A program made the position numbers and the translations under genes. Positions 31,659 through 39,332 of a stretch of 64,000 bases of DNA are shown here, in pieces (position 1 is the first letter of the stretch; every line of letters starts with the position of its first letter). Location of the stretch: positions 82,852-146,851 of the forward strand of contig NZ_AJKS02000008.1 in the NCBI RefSeq assembly GCF_000265245.1, given 5' to 3'. The notes under the pieces were generated by a model. That model worked only from the letters and a program-made list of their open reading frames with translations. It ran no database searches and was not told the DNA's origin. This DNA comes from Halomonas smyrnensis AAD6. Lineage in GTDB: Bacteria; Pseudomonadota; Gammaproteobacteria; Pseudomonadales; Halomonadaceae.

Positions 31659-33791
31659 ATGAGCAAGGAAATCGAAGACCATCGCCTGTTGAACCGCAGT
31701 GCCAACGAGCCGTTCTCCTCGGTGCTGGAAAAGCATGTCTCGCGCCGTCGCGTGATGCAGGGCGGACTCGGCATGGCCGCCATGGCGATGCTGGGCGGCT
31801 TCGGCCTGAGCGGCCTGGCCGGGCGTGCCGAGGCCGCGGGCGCCGAGAAGACGCCGCTGTCGCTGGCCTTCGATGCCATTCGCGGCTCGCGCACCGACGC
31901 CGTGGTCGTGCCGGACGGCTACACCGCTCAGGTGCTGATTCCCTGGGGCACGCCGCTCAACGGCCAGGCGCCGGACTGGCGCGAGGATCTCGCCTTCACG
32001 CCGGAGATCCAGGTCAACAGCGTCGGCATGCACCACGACGGCATGCACAACTTCGCCCTGGACGAGTCGTCCGCCTCGCGCCACTTCGTGCTGGCGATGA
32101 ACAACGAGTACATCGACCAGGCGGCCCTCTGGGCGCCCAAGGGCGGGGCCACCAACGCCGAGGAGGGCAAGCGCCCGGCCGACGAGGTGCGCACCGAGAT
32201 CAACGCCCACGGCGTGACCCTGGTCGAGCTCGAGAAGGGCGACGGCGGTCGCTGGCGGCACGTGGCGGATTCCGCCTACAACCGTCGCTACACCAGCGCC
32301 ACCGAGATGGCGCTGAGCGGCCCGGTGGCCGGCAGCGACTACGTCAGGACCCGGTACTCGCCGGACGGCACCCTGACCCGCGGCACCAACAACAACTGCG
32401 CCAACGGCTATACCCCCTGGGGCACCTACCTGACCTGCGAGGAGAACTGGCCGGGCTATTTCGTCAAGAATGCCGAGCGCCAGCGCGACGACCAGCGCCT
32501 CGGGATCTCCGAGGGCCGCGGCCGCTACGGCTGGGAAACCGCCGCCGGCGATGCCAGCGAGCGCAACGACGAGTTCGCCCGCTTCAACGCCACCCCGACG
32601 GGCGCCTCGGCCGTCGACGACTATCGCAACGAGCCGCGCACCTTCGGCTATATCGTCGAGATCGACCCCTACACCGGCGAGCGCGCGGTCAAGCGCACCG
32701 CCCTGGGCCGCTTCCGCCACGAGGGCTGCTGGCCGGGCAAGCTGGTGGCCGGCGAGCCGGTGGTGTTCTATTCCGGTCACGACTCGCGCAACGAGTACAT
32801 CTACAAGTTCGTCTCCGAGGCCCTCTGGGACCCGGCGGACGCCAACCGCCCCGGGGCCAGCTATGACCGCCTGGCCCTCGGTGCCAAGTACATGGACGCC
32901 GGCACCCTCTACGTGGCGCGCTTCGAGGCCGATGGCCGTGGCGAGTGGCTGCCGCTGACCCCGGGCGCCGAGACCCGCGACGGTCGCACCCTGGCCGAGG
33001 CCCTGGGCCTGGCCGCGGACGATCAGGCCGGTGTGATCATTCACACCTGCGATGCCGCCGACCTGATGGGCGCCACGCCCATGGACCGCCCGGAGTGGGG
33101 CGCCGTGGACCCGGCCACCGGCGAGGTCTACATGACCCTGACCAACAACTCCCAGCGCACCGAGGAAGGCACCGCCGCGACCTACACCAACGACGGCGGC
33201 GATATCCAGGAAGCGGGCGTGGGCTACGCCACGGCGCCGACCAATGCCGCCAACCCGCGGGCCGAGAACGAGGGCGGCCAGGTGATTCGCTGGCGCGAGG
33301 ACGCCGGCTCGACGCGCTTCGACTGGGAGGTGTTCGTGTTCGGTGCGGCGGTCGGCGATGCCGAGAACGTCTCCGGCCTGACCGAGCTCAACCAGTTCGC
33401 CAGCCCCGACGGCCTGCACTACGATGACCGCGGCGACGGCCAGGGCATCCTGTGGATCCAGACCGACAACGGCTATGCGGGCGTGACGGAGTACACCAAC
33501 GACCAGCTGCTGGCGGTGGTGCCCCAGAACGTCAGCCGGGCCGAGGGCGATGCCTCGGTGGTCGGCGGCGGCAACCAGGCCCAGCTCAAGCGTTTCGCCG
33601 TCGGCCCCAACGGCTGCGAGGTGACCGGCATCTGCCTCACGCCGGACAAGACCGCGATGTTCATCAACATCCAGCACCCGGGCAACTGGCCGGCCGGCGA
33701 CGACGCCACCGTCGAGACCCGGGGCAGCGTGCGCGCGCGGGCCTCCACGGTGGTGATCCAGCGCGAGGATGGCGGCATCATCGGCGTCTGA
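31659..33791 (+). CDS. phoX: PhoX-family alkaline phosphatase (Tat-exported)
   Basis: 710 residues with a twin-arginine signal (SRRRVMQGG at residues 28-36, then a hydrophobic stretch ending AGRAEA|AG). The mature part has PhoX motifs: MHHDGMHNF, NNNCANGYTPWGTYLTCEEN (calcium/iron ligands), RFRHEGCWPGKLVAGEPVVFYSGHD in pieces, and LQIQTDNGY-like WIQTDNGYAG near the C-terminus. PhoX is a periplasmic Ca2+/Fe3+-dependent phosphomonoesterase for phosphate scavenging. GAGGAGACC precedes the ATG. A Pho-box-like CTGTCAC occurs upstream but its second half has wrong spacing. It ends at a strong terminator. Confidence 0.92.
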   Translation: MSKEIEDHRLLNRSANEPFSSVLEKHVSRRRVMQGGLGMAAMAMLGGFGLSGLAGRAEAAGAEKTPLSLAFDAIRGSRTDAVVVPDGYTAQVLIPWGTPLNGQAPDWREDLAFTPEIQVNSVGMHHDGMHNFALDESSASRHFVLAMNNEYIDQAALWAPKGGATNAEEGKRPADEVRTEINAHGVTLVELEKGDGGRWRHVADSAYNRRYTSATEMALSGPVAGSDYVRTRYSPDGTLTRGTNNNCANGYTPWGTYLTCEENWPGYFVKNAERQRDDQRLGISEGRGRYGWETAAGDASERNDEFARFNATPTGASAVDDYRNEPRTFGYIVEIDPYTGERAVKRTALGRFRHEGCWPGKLVAGEPVVFYSGHDSRNEYIYKFVSEALWDPADANRPGASYDRLALGAKYMDAGTLYVARFEADGRGEWLPLTPGAETRDGRTLAEALGLAADDQAGVIIHTCDAADLMGATPMDRPEWGAVDPATGEVYMTLTNNSQRTEEGTAATYTNDGGDIQEAGVGYATAPTNAANPRAENEGGQVIRWREDAGSTRFDWEVFVFGAAVGDAENVSGLTELNQFASPDGLHYDDRGDGQGILWIQTDNGYAGVTEYTNDQLLAVVPQNVSRAEGDASVVGGGNQAQLKRFAVGPNGCEVTGICLTPDKTAMFINIQHPGNWPAGDDATVETRGSVRARASTVVIQREDGGIIGV

Positions 33792-33831
33792 TCGCGCCGG
33801 CCCCGGCGTGCCCCTTTCCCTGCCCCGATGC

Positions 33832-33863
33832 GAAGCGCCCCCGGCCAATGCCGGGGGCGCTTC
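33832..33863 (+). terminator. Intrinsic terminator of phoX
   Basis: A perfect 14-bp stem starting GAAGCGCCCCCGGC, with loop CAAT, is followed by GTTTCGT. Located just after the phoX stop. Confidence 0.88.
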
Positions 33864-33913
33864 GTTTCGTCGGGCTGGCGGCGGGGGGGGCTGAGCCGAG
33901 CCGAGGCGGGGCC

Positions 33914-34342
33914 TCAATCGTCGCCCCGCTGGAAGGCCTCGAACACCTCCCGGCCGGTCAGGTTGCGGGTGTCGTTGGCGAAGGCATACCAGGGCGGCTT
34001 CTCGTCGATGAAGATCTGGCTGTCGAAGGTCCAGGCCTGGCCCACGTCGACCAGCCCCGCCGGCACCGCGTAGTGCTCGCCGGTCTTGAGGCGATAGAAC
34101 AGATGCGTGCCGCAGTGGCGGCAGAAGGCGCGTTCGGCCCAGTCCGAGGAGGCGAAGACGCTGACGCTGTCCTCGCCCTCGAGACGAACGCTCGAGACCG
34201 ATTCCAGCGCCAGCAGCGGCCCGCCGCCCCAGGTGCGACACATCTGGCAGTGACAGGCGCCGATGTTCTGGCGCGAGGCCTGCACCTCGAGGGCCACGGC
34301 GCCGCACAGGCAGCGGCCGGTCAGGGTCATGGCGTCGTGCAT
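33914..34342 (-). CDS. GFA-family protein (CENP-V/GFA zinc domain)
   Basis: 142 residues with the zinc-binding cysteines of the GFA domain: GRCLCGAV at residues 9-16, then ACHCQMCRTWGG, and FCRHCGTHLFYR. The family is named for glutathione-dependent formaldehyde-activating enzyme, but most members are of unknown reaction and only the fold is certain here. It is followed upstream (5') by a peroxiredoxin gene in the same direction with a ~20-bp gap, suggesting co-transcription. Confidence 0.87.
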   Translation of the reverse strand: MHDAMTLTGRCLCGAVALEVQASRQNIGACHCQMCRTWGGGPLLALESVSSVRLEGEDSVSVFASSDWAERAFCRHCGTHLFYRLKTGEHYAVPAGLVDVGQAWTFDSQIFIDEKPPWYAFANDTRNLTGREVFEAFQRGDD

Positions 34343-34363
34343 GGCATGCCTCCTCGGGCCGGC

Positions 34364-34852
34364 TCAGCCCTTGAGATGGGCCAGGATGGCGTCGGCGCTG
34401 CTGGCCTCGATCACGCCCTTCTGGGTATCGACCCCCAGATATTCCACCACGCCGTCGTTGGCGACCAGCGCGAAGCGCTTGCTGCGGGTGCCCATGCCGC
34501 CGCCGCTGGCGTCCATGTCGAGGCCCAGGGCGCGGGTGAACTCGGCGTTGCCGTCGGCCAGCATGGTCATCGCCTGGGCGTTCTGGTCCTTCTGCCAGGC
34601 ATCCATCACGAAGGCGTCGTTGACCGCCATGCAGGCGATGGCGTCGGCGCCGGCGGCGAGGATGTCATCGGCGTGCACCACGAAGCCGGGCATGTGGGTG
34701 TTGGAGCAGCCCGGGGTGAAGGCGCCGGGCACGGCGAACAGCACGACCCTGCGGCCGGCGAAGAAGTCGCCGATGGCGAGATCCTCGGGGCCCTTGGGGC
34801 CGTTGGTCTTGATCGTGACGTCGGGGAGGCGGTCACCGGTGGCGATCGTCAT
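34364..34852 (-). CDS. Peroxiredoxin, Prx5 type
   Basis: 162 residues with the peroxidatic motif VPGAFTPGCSNTHMPGF (Cys49), typical of the Prx5/AhpE-like thioredoxin-fold peroxidases. The later segments AWQKDQNAQAMTMLADGN and SKRFALVANDGVVEYL match. It reduces peroxides, with glutathione or glutaredoxin/thioredoxin as donor. No second conserved cysteine is apparent apart from the one in AIACMAV, so it could be 1-Cys or atypical 2-Cys. The ATG giving MTIATGDRLP is the family start; an 18-codon extension was excluded. Likely transcribed with the GFA gene. Confidence 0.92.
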   Translation of the reverse strand: MTIATGDRLPDVTIKTNGPKGPEDLAIGDFFAGRRVVLFAVPGAFTPGCSNTHMPGFVVHADDILAAGADAIACMAVNDAFVMDAWQKDQNAQAMTMLADGNAEFTRALGLDMDASGGGMGTRSKRFALVANDGVVEYLGVDTQKGVIEASSADAILAHLKG

Positions 34853-35044
34853 GGGGAAGCTCCTTTTCGGTGGGATGGGGGCGGGCATGCCGCGCGCGGC
34901 CGTCATGCCCGGCCGTTCAGGGTCACGCGGATGCCGCCGTCATGCAATGCCTCGCGAGGGAGGCGCTCGTCCCAGCGTGGCCCCAAGCGGGGCGCTCTGC
35001 AAACCTTCTTCGGCTCTTCTGCCACGCCAGGTCGGCGCAGACGA

Positions 35045-35077
35045 CGGCGCCCCCGCCGCGGAACGACGGGGGCGCCG
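35045..35077 (-). terminator. Hairpin downstream of narK
   Basis: A perfect 11-bp stem starting CGGCGCCCCCG lies about 20 bases past the narK stop, with an 11-nt loop and no long T-run. Confidence 0.55.
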
Positions 35078-35094
35078 GTGGCGTGGGGCGGGAA

Positions 35095-36444
35095 TCAGCG
35101 CAGCGACAGCGCGCCTTCGCCCGCGTCGCCGGCCGCCTCGTGGTAGGCGGCCTGTTCCTCGGCCTCGACCTCAGGGGAGAAGCGCACCACCAGGGCACAC
35201 AGCGAGGCGATGATGACCGCGATGCCGAGATAGAACAGCCCCTGCTGGTAGGAGAGCGACTCGGAGCGGAACAGGAAGCCGGCGGCCACGGCACCGGCGT
35301 TGCCGCCGGCGCCGACGATGCCGGCCACCGCGCCCAGCGCCTTCTTGTTGATGAAGGGCACCACGCCGAAGGTCGCGCCCTCGGCCATCTGCACGAACAG
35401 GCTGAACACCAGCATGATGCCGATGGCGAGCGCCAGCACCTGCATCTGCGAGAAGAACATCAGCGCCACGCCTTCGCACAGCATGGCGATGAACAGCCAG
35501 CGGACCCGGCCCTTGAGGCCGCCCTGGCGGGCGAACAGGTCGGAGAAGATGCCGCCTAGGGTGCGCGCGAAGAGATTCATCAGCCCGAACAGGCCGGCGA
35601 TCATGCCGGCGGTGGCCAGGCTCAGATCGAAGTTGTCGAAGTAGTAGATGGCGGCGATGTTGTTGATGGTCAGCTCGACCCCGAAGCAGGCGGCGTAGAC
35701 CACGAACAGGGCCCACACGCGCACGTCCCTGGCGGCGGCCTTGAAGCTGGCGCCCATGCCGTGCTCGCCGCTGGCCGGCGGCAGCTCGCCGCGCTCGCGC
35801 AGCTCATCGAAGTTGCCGTCCGGCGCGTCCTGGGTGAAGCGATAGTAGGCGATGCCGGTGAGCAGCATCACCACGCCCGGCACCACCATGGCCAGGCGCC
35901 AGCCGACGGCCTCGCTGACGCCGAGCATCAGGATGCCGGAGAACACCAGCGGCATCACGATCTGGGTGGTGCCGCCGCCGAGGTTGCCCCAGCCGGCGGA
36001 GGTGGCGTTGGCGGTGCCGACCACGTTGGGCGCGAACATCACCGAGGTGTGGTACTGGGTGATCACGAAGGAGGCGCCGACGGCGCCGATGGCCAGGCGC
36101 GCCAGCAGGAAGGTCTCGAAGCTGTCGGCCAGGCCGATGGACATCACCGGCAGCGAGCCCAGGCACAGCAGCCAGGTGTAGGCGCGGCGCGGGCCGATGC
36201 GGTCGCACAGCACGCCGATGGCCAGCCGCACGATCACGGTGATGGCGACCGAGGCGATGATGGTGTTGCCGATCTGGGTCTTGGTCAGGCCGAGGTCGTC
36301 GCGCACCACCGCCATCAGCGGGGCGATGCCGAACCAGCCGAAGAAGCAGAGGTGGAAGGCGAACCACGAGAAGTGGAAGGCGCGCATCTGCGGCATCTTC
36401 CAGTTGAGCAGACGGATCCTGCTGGCCTTGTTGCGGATTTCCAT
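35095..36444 (-). CDS. narK: Nitrate/nitrite transporter, NarK/NasA-type MFS
   Basis: 449 residues, twelve predicted helices of the nitrate/nitrite porter family. Signature segments are FHLCFFGWFGIAPLM (helix 1), LGLTKTQIGNTIIASVAITV, VGTANATSAGWGNLGGGTTQ (nitrate signature 1) and KKALGAVAGIVGAGGNAGAVAAG (signature 2), with the substrate-binding arginines in helices 2 and 8 present by position (VRLAIG; FARTLGG). It imports nitrate for NasA. The start with GAGGTAC upstream fits the family; a 42-codon extension lies across the sigma-54 promoter. The nas genes lie 4-15 kb away but share its promoter and leader features. Confidence 0.93.
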   Translation of the reverse strand: MEIRNKASRIRLLNWKMPQMRAFHFSWFAFHLCFFGWFGIAPLMAVVRDDLGLTKTQIGNTIIASVAITVIVRLAIGVLCDRIGPRRAYTWLLCLGSLPVMSIGLADSFETFLLARLAIGAVGASFVITQYHTSVMFAPNVVGTANATSAGWGNLGGGTTQIVMPLVFSGILMLGVSEAVGWRLAMVVPGVVMLLTGIAYYRFTQDAPDGNFDELRERGELPPASGEHGMGASFKAAARDVRVWALFVVYAACFGVELTINNIAAIYYFDNFDLSLATAGMIAGLFGLMNLFARTLGGIFSDLFARQGGLKGRVRWLFIAMLCEGVALMFFSQMQVLALAIGIMLVFSLFVQMAEGATFGVVPFINKKALGAVAGIVGAGGNAGAVAAGFLFRSESLSYQQGLFYLGIAVIIASLCALVVRFSPEVEAEEQAAYHEAAGDAGEGALSLR

Positions 36445-36445
36445 G

Positions 36446-36528
36446 GGGGTACCTCGTCGAATGACGTTCGAACACGCGATCTCTTGGGCCTTCGCCGTTG
36501 AAGGTCGGGTCCGACGCACTCGTACCCC
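36446..36528 (-). promoter_or_regulatory. narK leader with ANTAR-type hexaloop and RBS-pairing stem
   Basis: In the transcript, CCTTC/GAAGG closes hexaloop AACGGC (36489-36504), the same loop as P1 of the nirBD leader. In addition GGGGTAC (36522-36528 on the minus strand) is complementary to GTACCCC (36446-36452), which overlaps the region between the ribosome site and the start codon. No second A1/G4 hexaloop or clear terminator was found. Confidence 0.55.
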
Positions 36529-36569
36529 GAGGGGCCTGGTCCACGTCTGGCGCTCACTGTCGATGCTCA

Positions 36570-36585
36570 TGCATACGCATTGCCA
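36570..36585 (-). promoter_or_regulatory. Sigma-54 promoter of narK
   Basis: TGGCAA-N5-ATGCA on the minus strand keeps the invariant GG and GC and the exact spacing of the -24/-12 consensus. The start point would be near 36558, leaving a ~113-nt leader, the same length as that of nasA. Confidence 0.72.
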
Positions 36586-36663
36586 TGACGCGGGGAAATC
36601 CGCTTTTTCAGCGTGTTAGATATCTGGCGAGAGGAGGGCGGGCGCCGAGGACGGCGCGGGATG

Positions 36664-36698
36664 GCGCATGACCGTGCCCGTCTGGTCCGGTCATGCGC
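36664..36698 (-). terminator. Long hairpin after the L,D-transpeptidase gene
   Basis: GCGCATGACC and GGTCATGCGC are perfectly complementary (10 bp) around 15 nt, in the gap between narK's promoter and the end of the transpeptidase gene. No T-run, so the terminator role is tentative. Confidence 0.4.
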
Positions 36699-36747
36699 TG
36701 ATATGGTGCCTGTGGCGGCGAGACGTGGGCGGAAAGGGGGAAAGCGT

Positions 36748-37509
36748 TCAGCGCGTCACGGCGGCCAGCCGGCGGTCGTCGCGGGGGCAGCGCAGGAAGG
36801 CCGAGTCGGCCAGCCACTCGGGATCGGGGTAGTAGGTGAAGAGATACTGGCTTTCCTTGAGGCTGTCGATCAGCGGCACCGCGATCTCCTCGCGGACCGC
36901 CGGGCAGCCGTGACTGCGCCCCAGCCTTCCGGTGCGCTCGATGAAGGACTCGCTGACGTAGTCGGCGCCGTGCATGACGATGGCGCGCTGGAAGGCCTTG
37001 TCGTTGACGCCGGGCTCGAGGCCCTCCAGGCGCAGCGAGTAGCCGTTGCTGCCCTCGTAGCTGTTGAGGGTGCGGAACAGGCCGATGCTCGACTGGTGGC
37101 TGTTGGGCACGTTGGAGAACTCGCTGGCCAGGGCATCGCCGGAGCCCTGGCCGTGGGAGACCAGTTCGCGGAACATCAGCCGGTCGTGGACCAGGTCGAA
37201 CACCCACAGCCGCTGCTCGGTGGAGGGCAGCGAGAAGTCGATCACCGCCAGCCGCTCGGCGCCGGGATCGGCGCAGGAGAGGGCCTGGGCCGCCAGGCGC
37301 AGGACCTGCGGGTCGGCGGTGGGAGCGAGGTCCGTCAGGCGGTTCGAAAGCGGGGAGGGTGGCGCGTGCGGCGTCACCGCCCGGGCGAGGAAGTCCCGCG
37401 CCGAGGCGGGCATGGCCAGCAGCAGGGCGGCGGCCAGCAGCGGAGCCATCAGGCCCCTTGAGCGCGGCAAGGACATACGGCGTCTCATGTGGTGAGGTGG
37501 GGTGGTCAT
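36748..37509 (-). CDS. Murein L,D-transpeptidase catalytic-domain family protein (secreted)
   Basis: About 253 residues with an N-terminal signal peptide (GLMAPLLAAALLLAMPASA, cleavage after ASA). The catalytic domain has VIDFSLPSTEQRLWVFDL, then VMHGADYVSE and the active-site motif LGRSHGCPAVREE (His and Cys of the L,D-transpeptidase triad). This is the YkuD-related L_D_transpep_cat_2 type, acting on periplasmic peptidoglycan. Several starts are possible (37509, 37488 or 37473); all retain the signal peptide. It is divergent from a second, larger L,D-transpeptidase. Confidence 0.88.
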   Translation of the reverse strand: MTTPPHHMRRRMSLPRSRGLMAPLLAAALLLAMPASARDFLARAVTPHAPPSPLSNRLTDLAPTADPQVLRLAAQALSCADPGAERLAVIDFSLPSTEQRLWVFDLVHDRLMFRELVSHGQGSGDALASEFSNVPNSHQSSIGLFRTLNSYEGSNGYSLRLEGLEPGVNDKAFQRAIVMHGADYVSESFIERTGRLGRSHGCPAVREEIAVPLIDSLKESQYLFTYYPDPEWLADSAFLRCPRDDRRLAAVTR

Positions 37510-37631
37510 CTGTCGGTGCTCGGGGCCTCGCGTGTCGGTCATGGCCGGGCGCCATGTCGCCGGTTTGTCGTATTATGAACAAGGCGGTCAGGAAGACCAG
37601 TCTCATCAGTCGAATGCCAGGAGGCCACATC

Positions 37632-39314
37632 ATGCGAGTCGCGAACGTCCTACCCCGAGAGCTGCGGCGCAGCGGCATGGTCTTGCTGCTGGCCTGCTGG
37701 CCGGTCGCGGCGAGTGCCGAGGCCCCGGCCGCTCCTGTCGATGGGGGCGCCCCGGCGGACGAGCCGGCCGCGGTGGCCGCCCCGTCCCCGCTGGGCGAGC
37801 GCCTCGAGGCGGCCTCGCCGCGACTGGCGCGCTTCTACGCGCTGCAGGGCGGCGCGCCAGTCTGGCAAGATCGCGCGGCGGTGACCACCCTGATCGGGCT
37901 GCTCGAGGCCCTCGAGGACGACGGGCTCGATCCCGGCGACTATCGCCCCGAGCGGCTGGCGCGGGAGGCCGAGACCGCGCTCGCTCCGGCGGCCTCGGAT
38001 GCCGCCCGGGCACGCTTCGACCTGGACGCCAGCCGCGCCCTGCTGGACGCCCTGACCCAGCTGCAGCGCGGGCGCCTCGATCCTCGCGACGTCTACCCCG
38101 ACTGGGAGATTCCGGTGGCCCCGCCGCGCCTGGATCTGGTCGGCATCGTGCGGGCCCTCGAGGCTGGTGACGCGGAGGCGGCGCTGGCCCTGGCGCGCCC
38201 CGAGGGTGAGACCTACGCCGGGCTGCGCCAGGCGCTGATGCGCTATCGTCATATCGCCCGCCTGGGCGGCTGGCCGACCCTGCCGGCGCGCCAGACGCCG
38301 CTGCGGCCCGGCGACGTCGACGAGGACGTGGCGCTGCTGCGCCGCCGCCTAGCGATGATCGGCGAGCTCGAGGTGATGGCCGCCGACGTGACGCACTATC
38401 TCCCGAGCCTTCCCGACATCGCCCTCGAGGCGCCGGCCCAGAACCGCTTCGATGACACCCTGGCGGCCGCGGTGAGGCGTTTCCAGCGCCGGCACATGCT
38501 GGCCGAGGACGGCGTGATCGGCCCGCGCACCCGGGCGGCGCTCAACGTGCCGGCCCGGGTGCGCATCGAGACCCTGCGGGCCAATCTGGAGCGGGCCCGC
38601 TGGCTCTCCGGCGAGCGCCCCGAGTGGCGGCTGGAGGTCGACCTGGCCGGCCAGCGGCTCGACTATCATCGCCCGAACGGCGAGCGCTGGGGCGCGCGGG
38701 TCATCGTCGGCCAGCCCGACCGCGCCTCGCCGGTGCTGCGCTCCGAGATCACCTATCTGACCCTGAACCCCACCTGGACGGTGCCGCCGACCATCATGCG
38801 CGAGGACGTGCTGCCCCGGGTGCGGCGCGACCTCGGCTACCTGAGCGAGCACGACATGGAGGCGATCGATCCGCAGGGCCGCCGCCTGGACCCCGAGGCC
38901 GTCGACTGGCAGCAGCCGGGCGCGGTGATGCTGCGCCAGCGCGCCGGCCCGCGCAATCCGCTCGGCCGGCTGGTGCTGCGCTTCCCCAACGACCATCTGG
39001 TCTACCTGCACGATACCCCGGCCCGGGGGCTCTTCCAGCGCCCGCAACGGGCGCTGAGCTCCGGCTGCATCCGCGTGGAGAACGTCGACGAGCTGACCCG
39101 GCTGCTGATCGACGACAGCGGCTCGCGCATCGCCCTGGAGCGCCGGCTGGCCGGCGGCGCGACCGACAACGTCTCGCTGGCCAGGCCGGTGCCGCTGGCG
39201 CTGCACTACTGGACCGCCGAGGGCGAGGCGGGCGGCCTGGCGAGTTTCCGGCCGGACGTCTACGACCGCGACCCGGCGCTGATGGCCGCCCTGGCCGACT
39301 CCCCGGCCAGCTGA
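37632..39314 (+). CDS. L,D-transpeptidase family protein, YcbB (LdtD)-like
   Basis: 560 residues: signal peptide (MVLLLACWPVAASA), a ~230-residue scaffold domain (LARFYALQGGAPVWQ, then RYRHIARLGGWPTL), a peptidoglycan-binding domain (RFDDTLAAAVRRFQRRHMLAEDG and IGPRTRAALN) and a C-terminal YkuD domain. The catalytic stretch is YLHDTPARGLF followed by ALSSGCIRVENVDEL (His, Ser and Cys present). YcbB enzymes form 3-3 cross-links in the periplasm. AGGAGG lies just upstream of the ATG; the open frame continues further 5' without homology. Divergent from the other transpeptidase. Confidence 0.93.
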   Translation: MRVANVLPRELRRSGMVLLLACWPVAASAEAPAAPVDGGAPADEPAAVAAPSPLGERLEAASPRLARFYALQGGAPVWQDRAAVTTLIGLLEALEDDGLDPGDYRPERLAREAETALAPAASDAARARFDLDASRALLDALTQLQRGRLDPRDVYPDWEIPVAPPRLDLVGIVRALEAGDAEAALALARPEGETYAGLRQALMRYRHIARLGGWPTLPARQTPLRPGDVDEDVALLRRRLAMIGELEVMAADVTHYLPSLPDIALEAPAQNRFDDTLAAAVRRFQRRHMLAEDGVIGPRTRAALNVPARVRIETLRANLERARWLSGERPEWRLEVDLAGQRLDYHRPNGERWGARVIVGQPDRASPVLRSEITYLTLNPTWTVPPTIMREDVLPRVRRDLGYLSEHDMEAIDPQGRRLDPEAVDWQQPGAVMLRQRAGPRNPLGRLVLRFPNDHLVYLHDTPARGLFQRPQRALSSGCIRVENVDELTRLLIDDSGSRIALERRLAGGATDNVSLARPVPLALHYWTAEGEAGGLASFRPDVYDRDPALMAALADSPAS

Positions 39315-39332
39315 CGGCGTCTGCCGTCAGCG

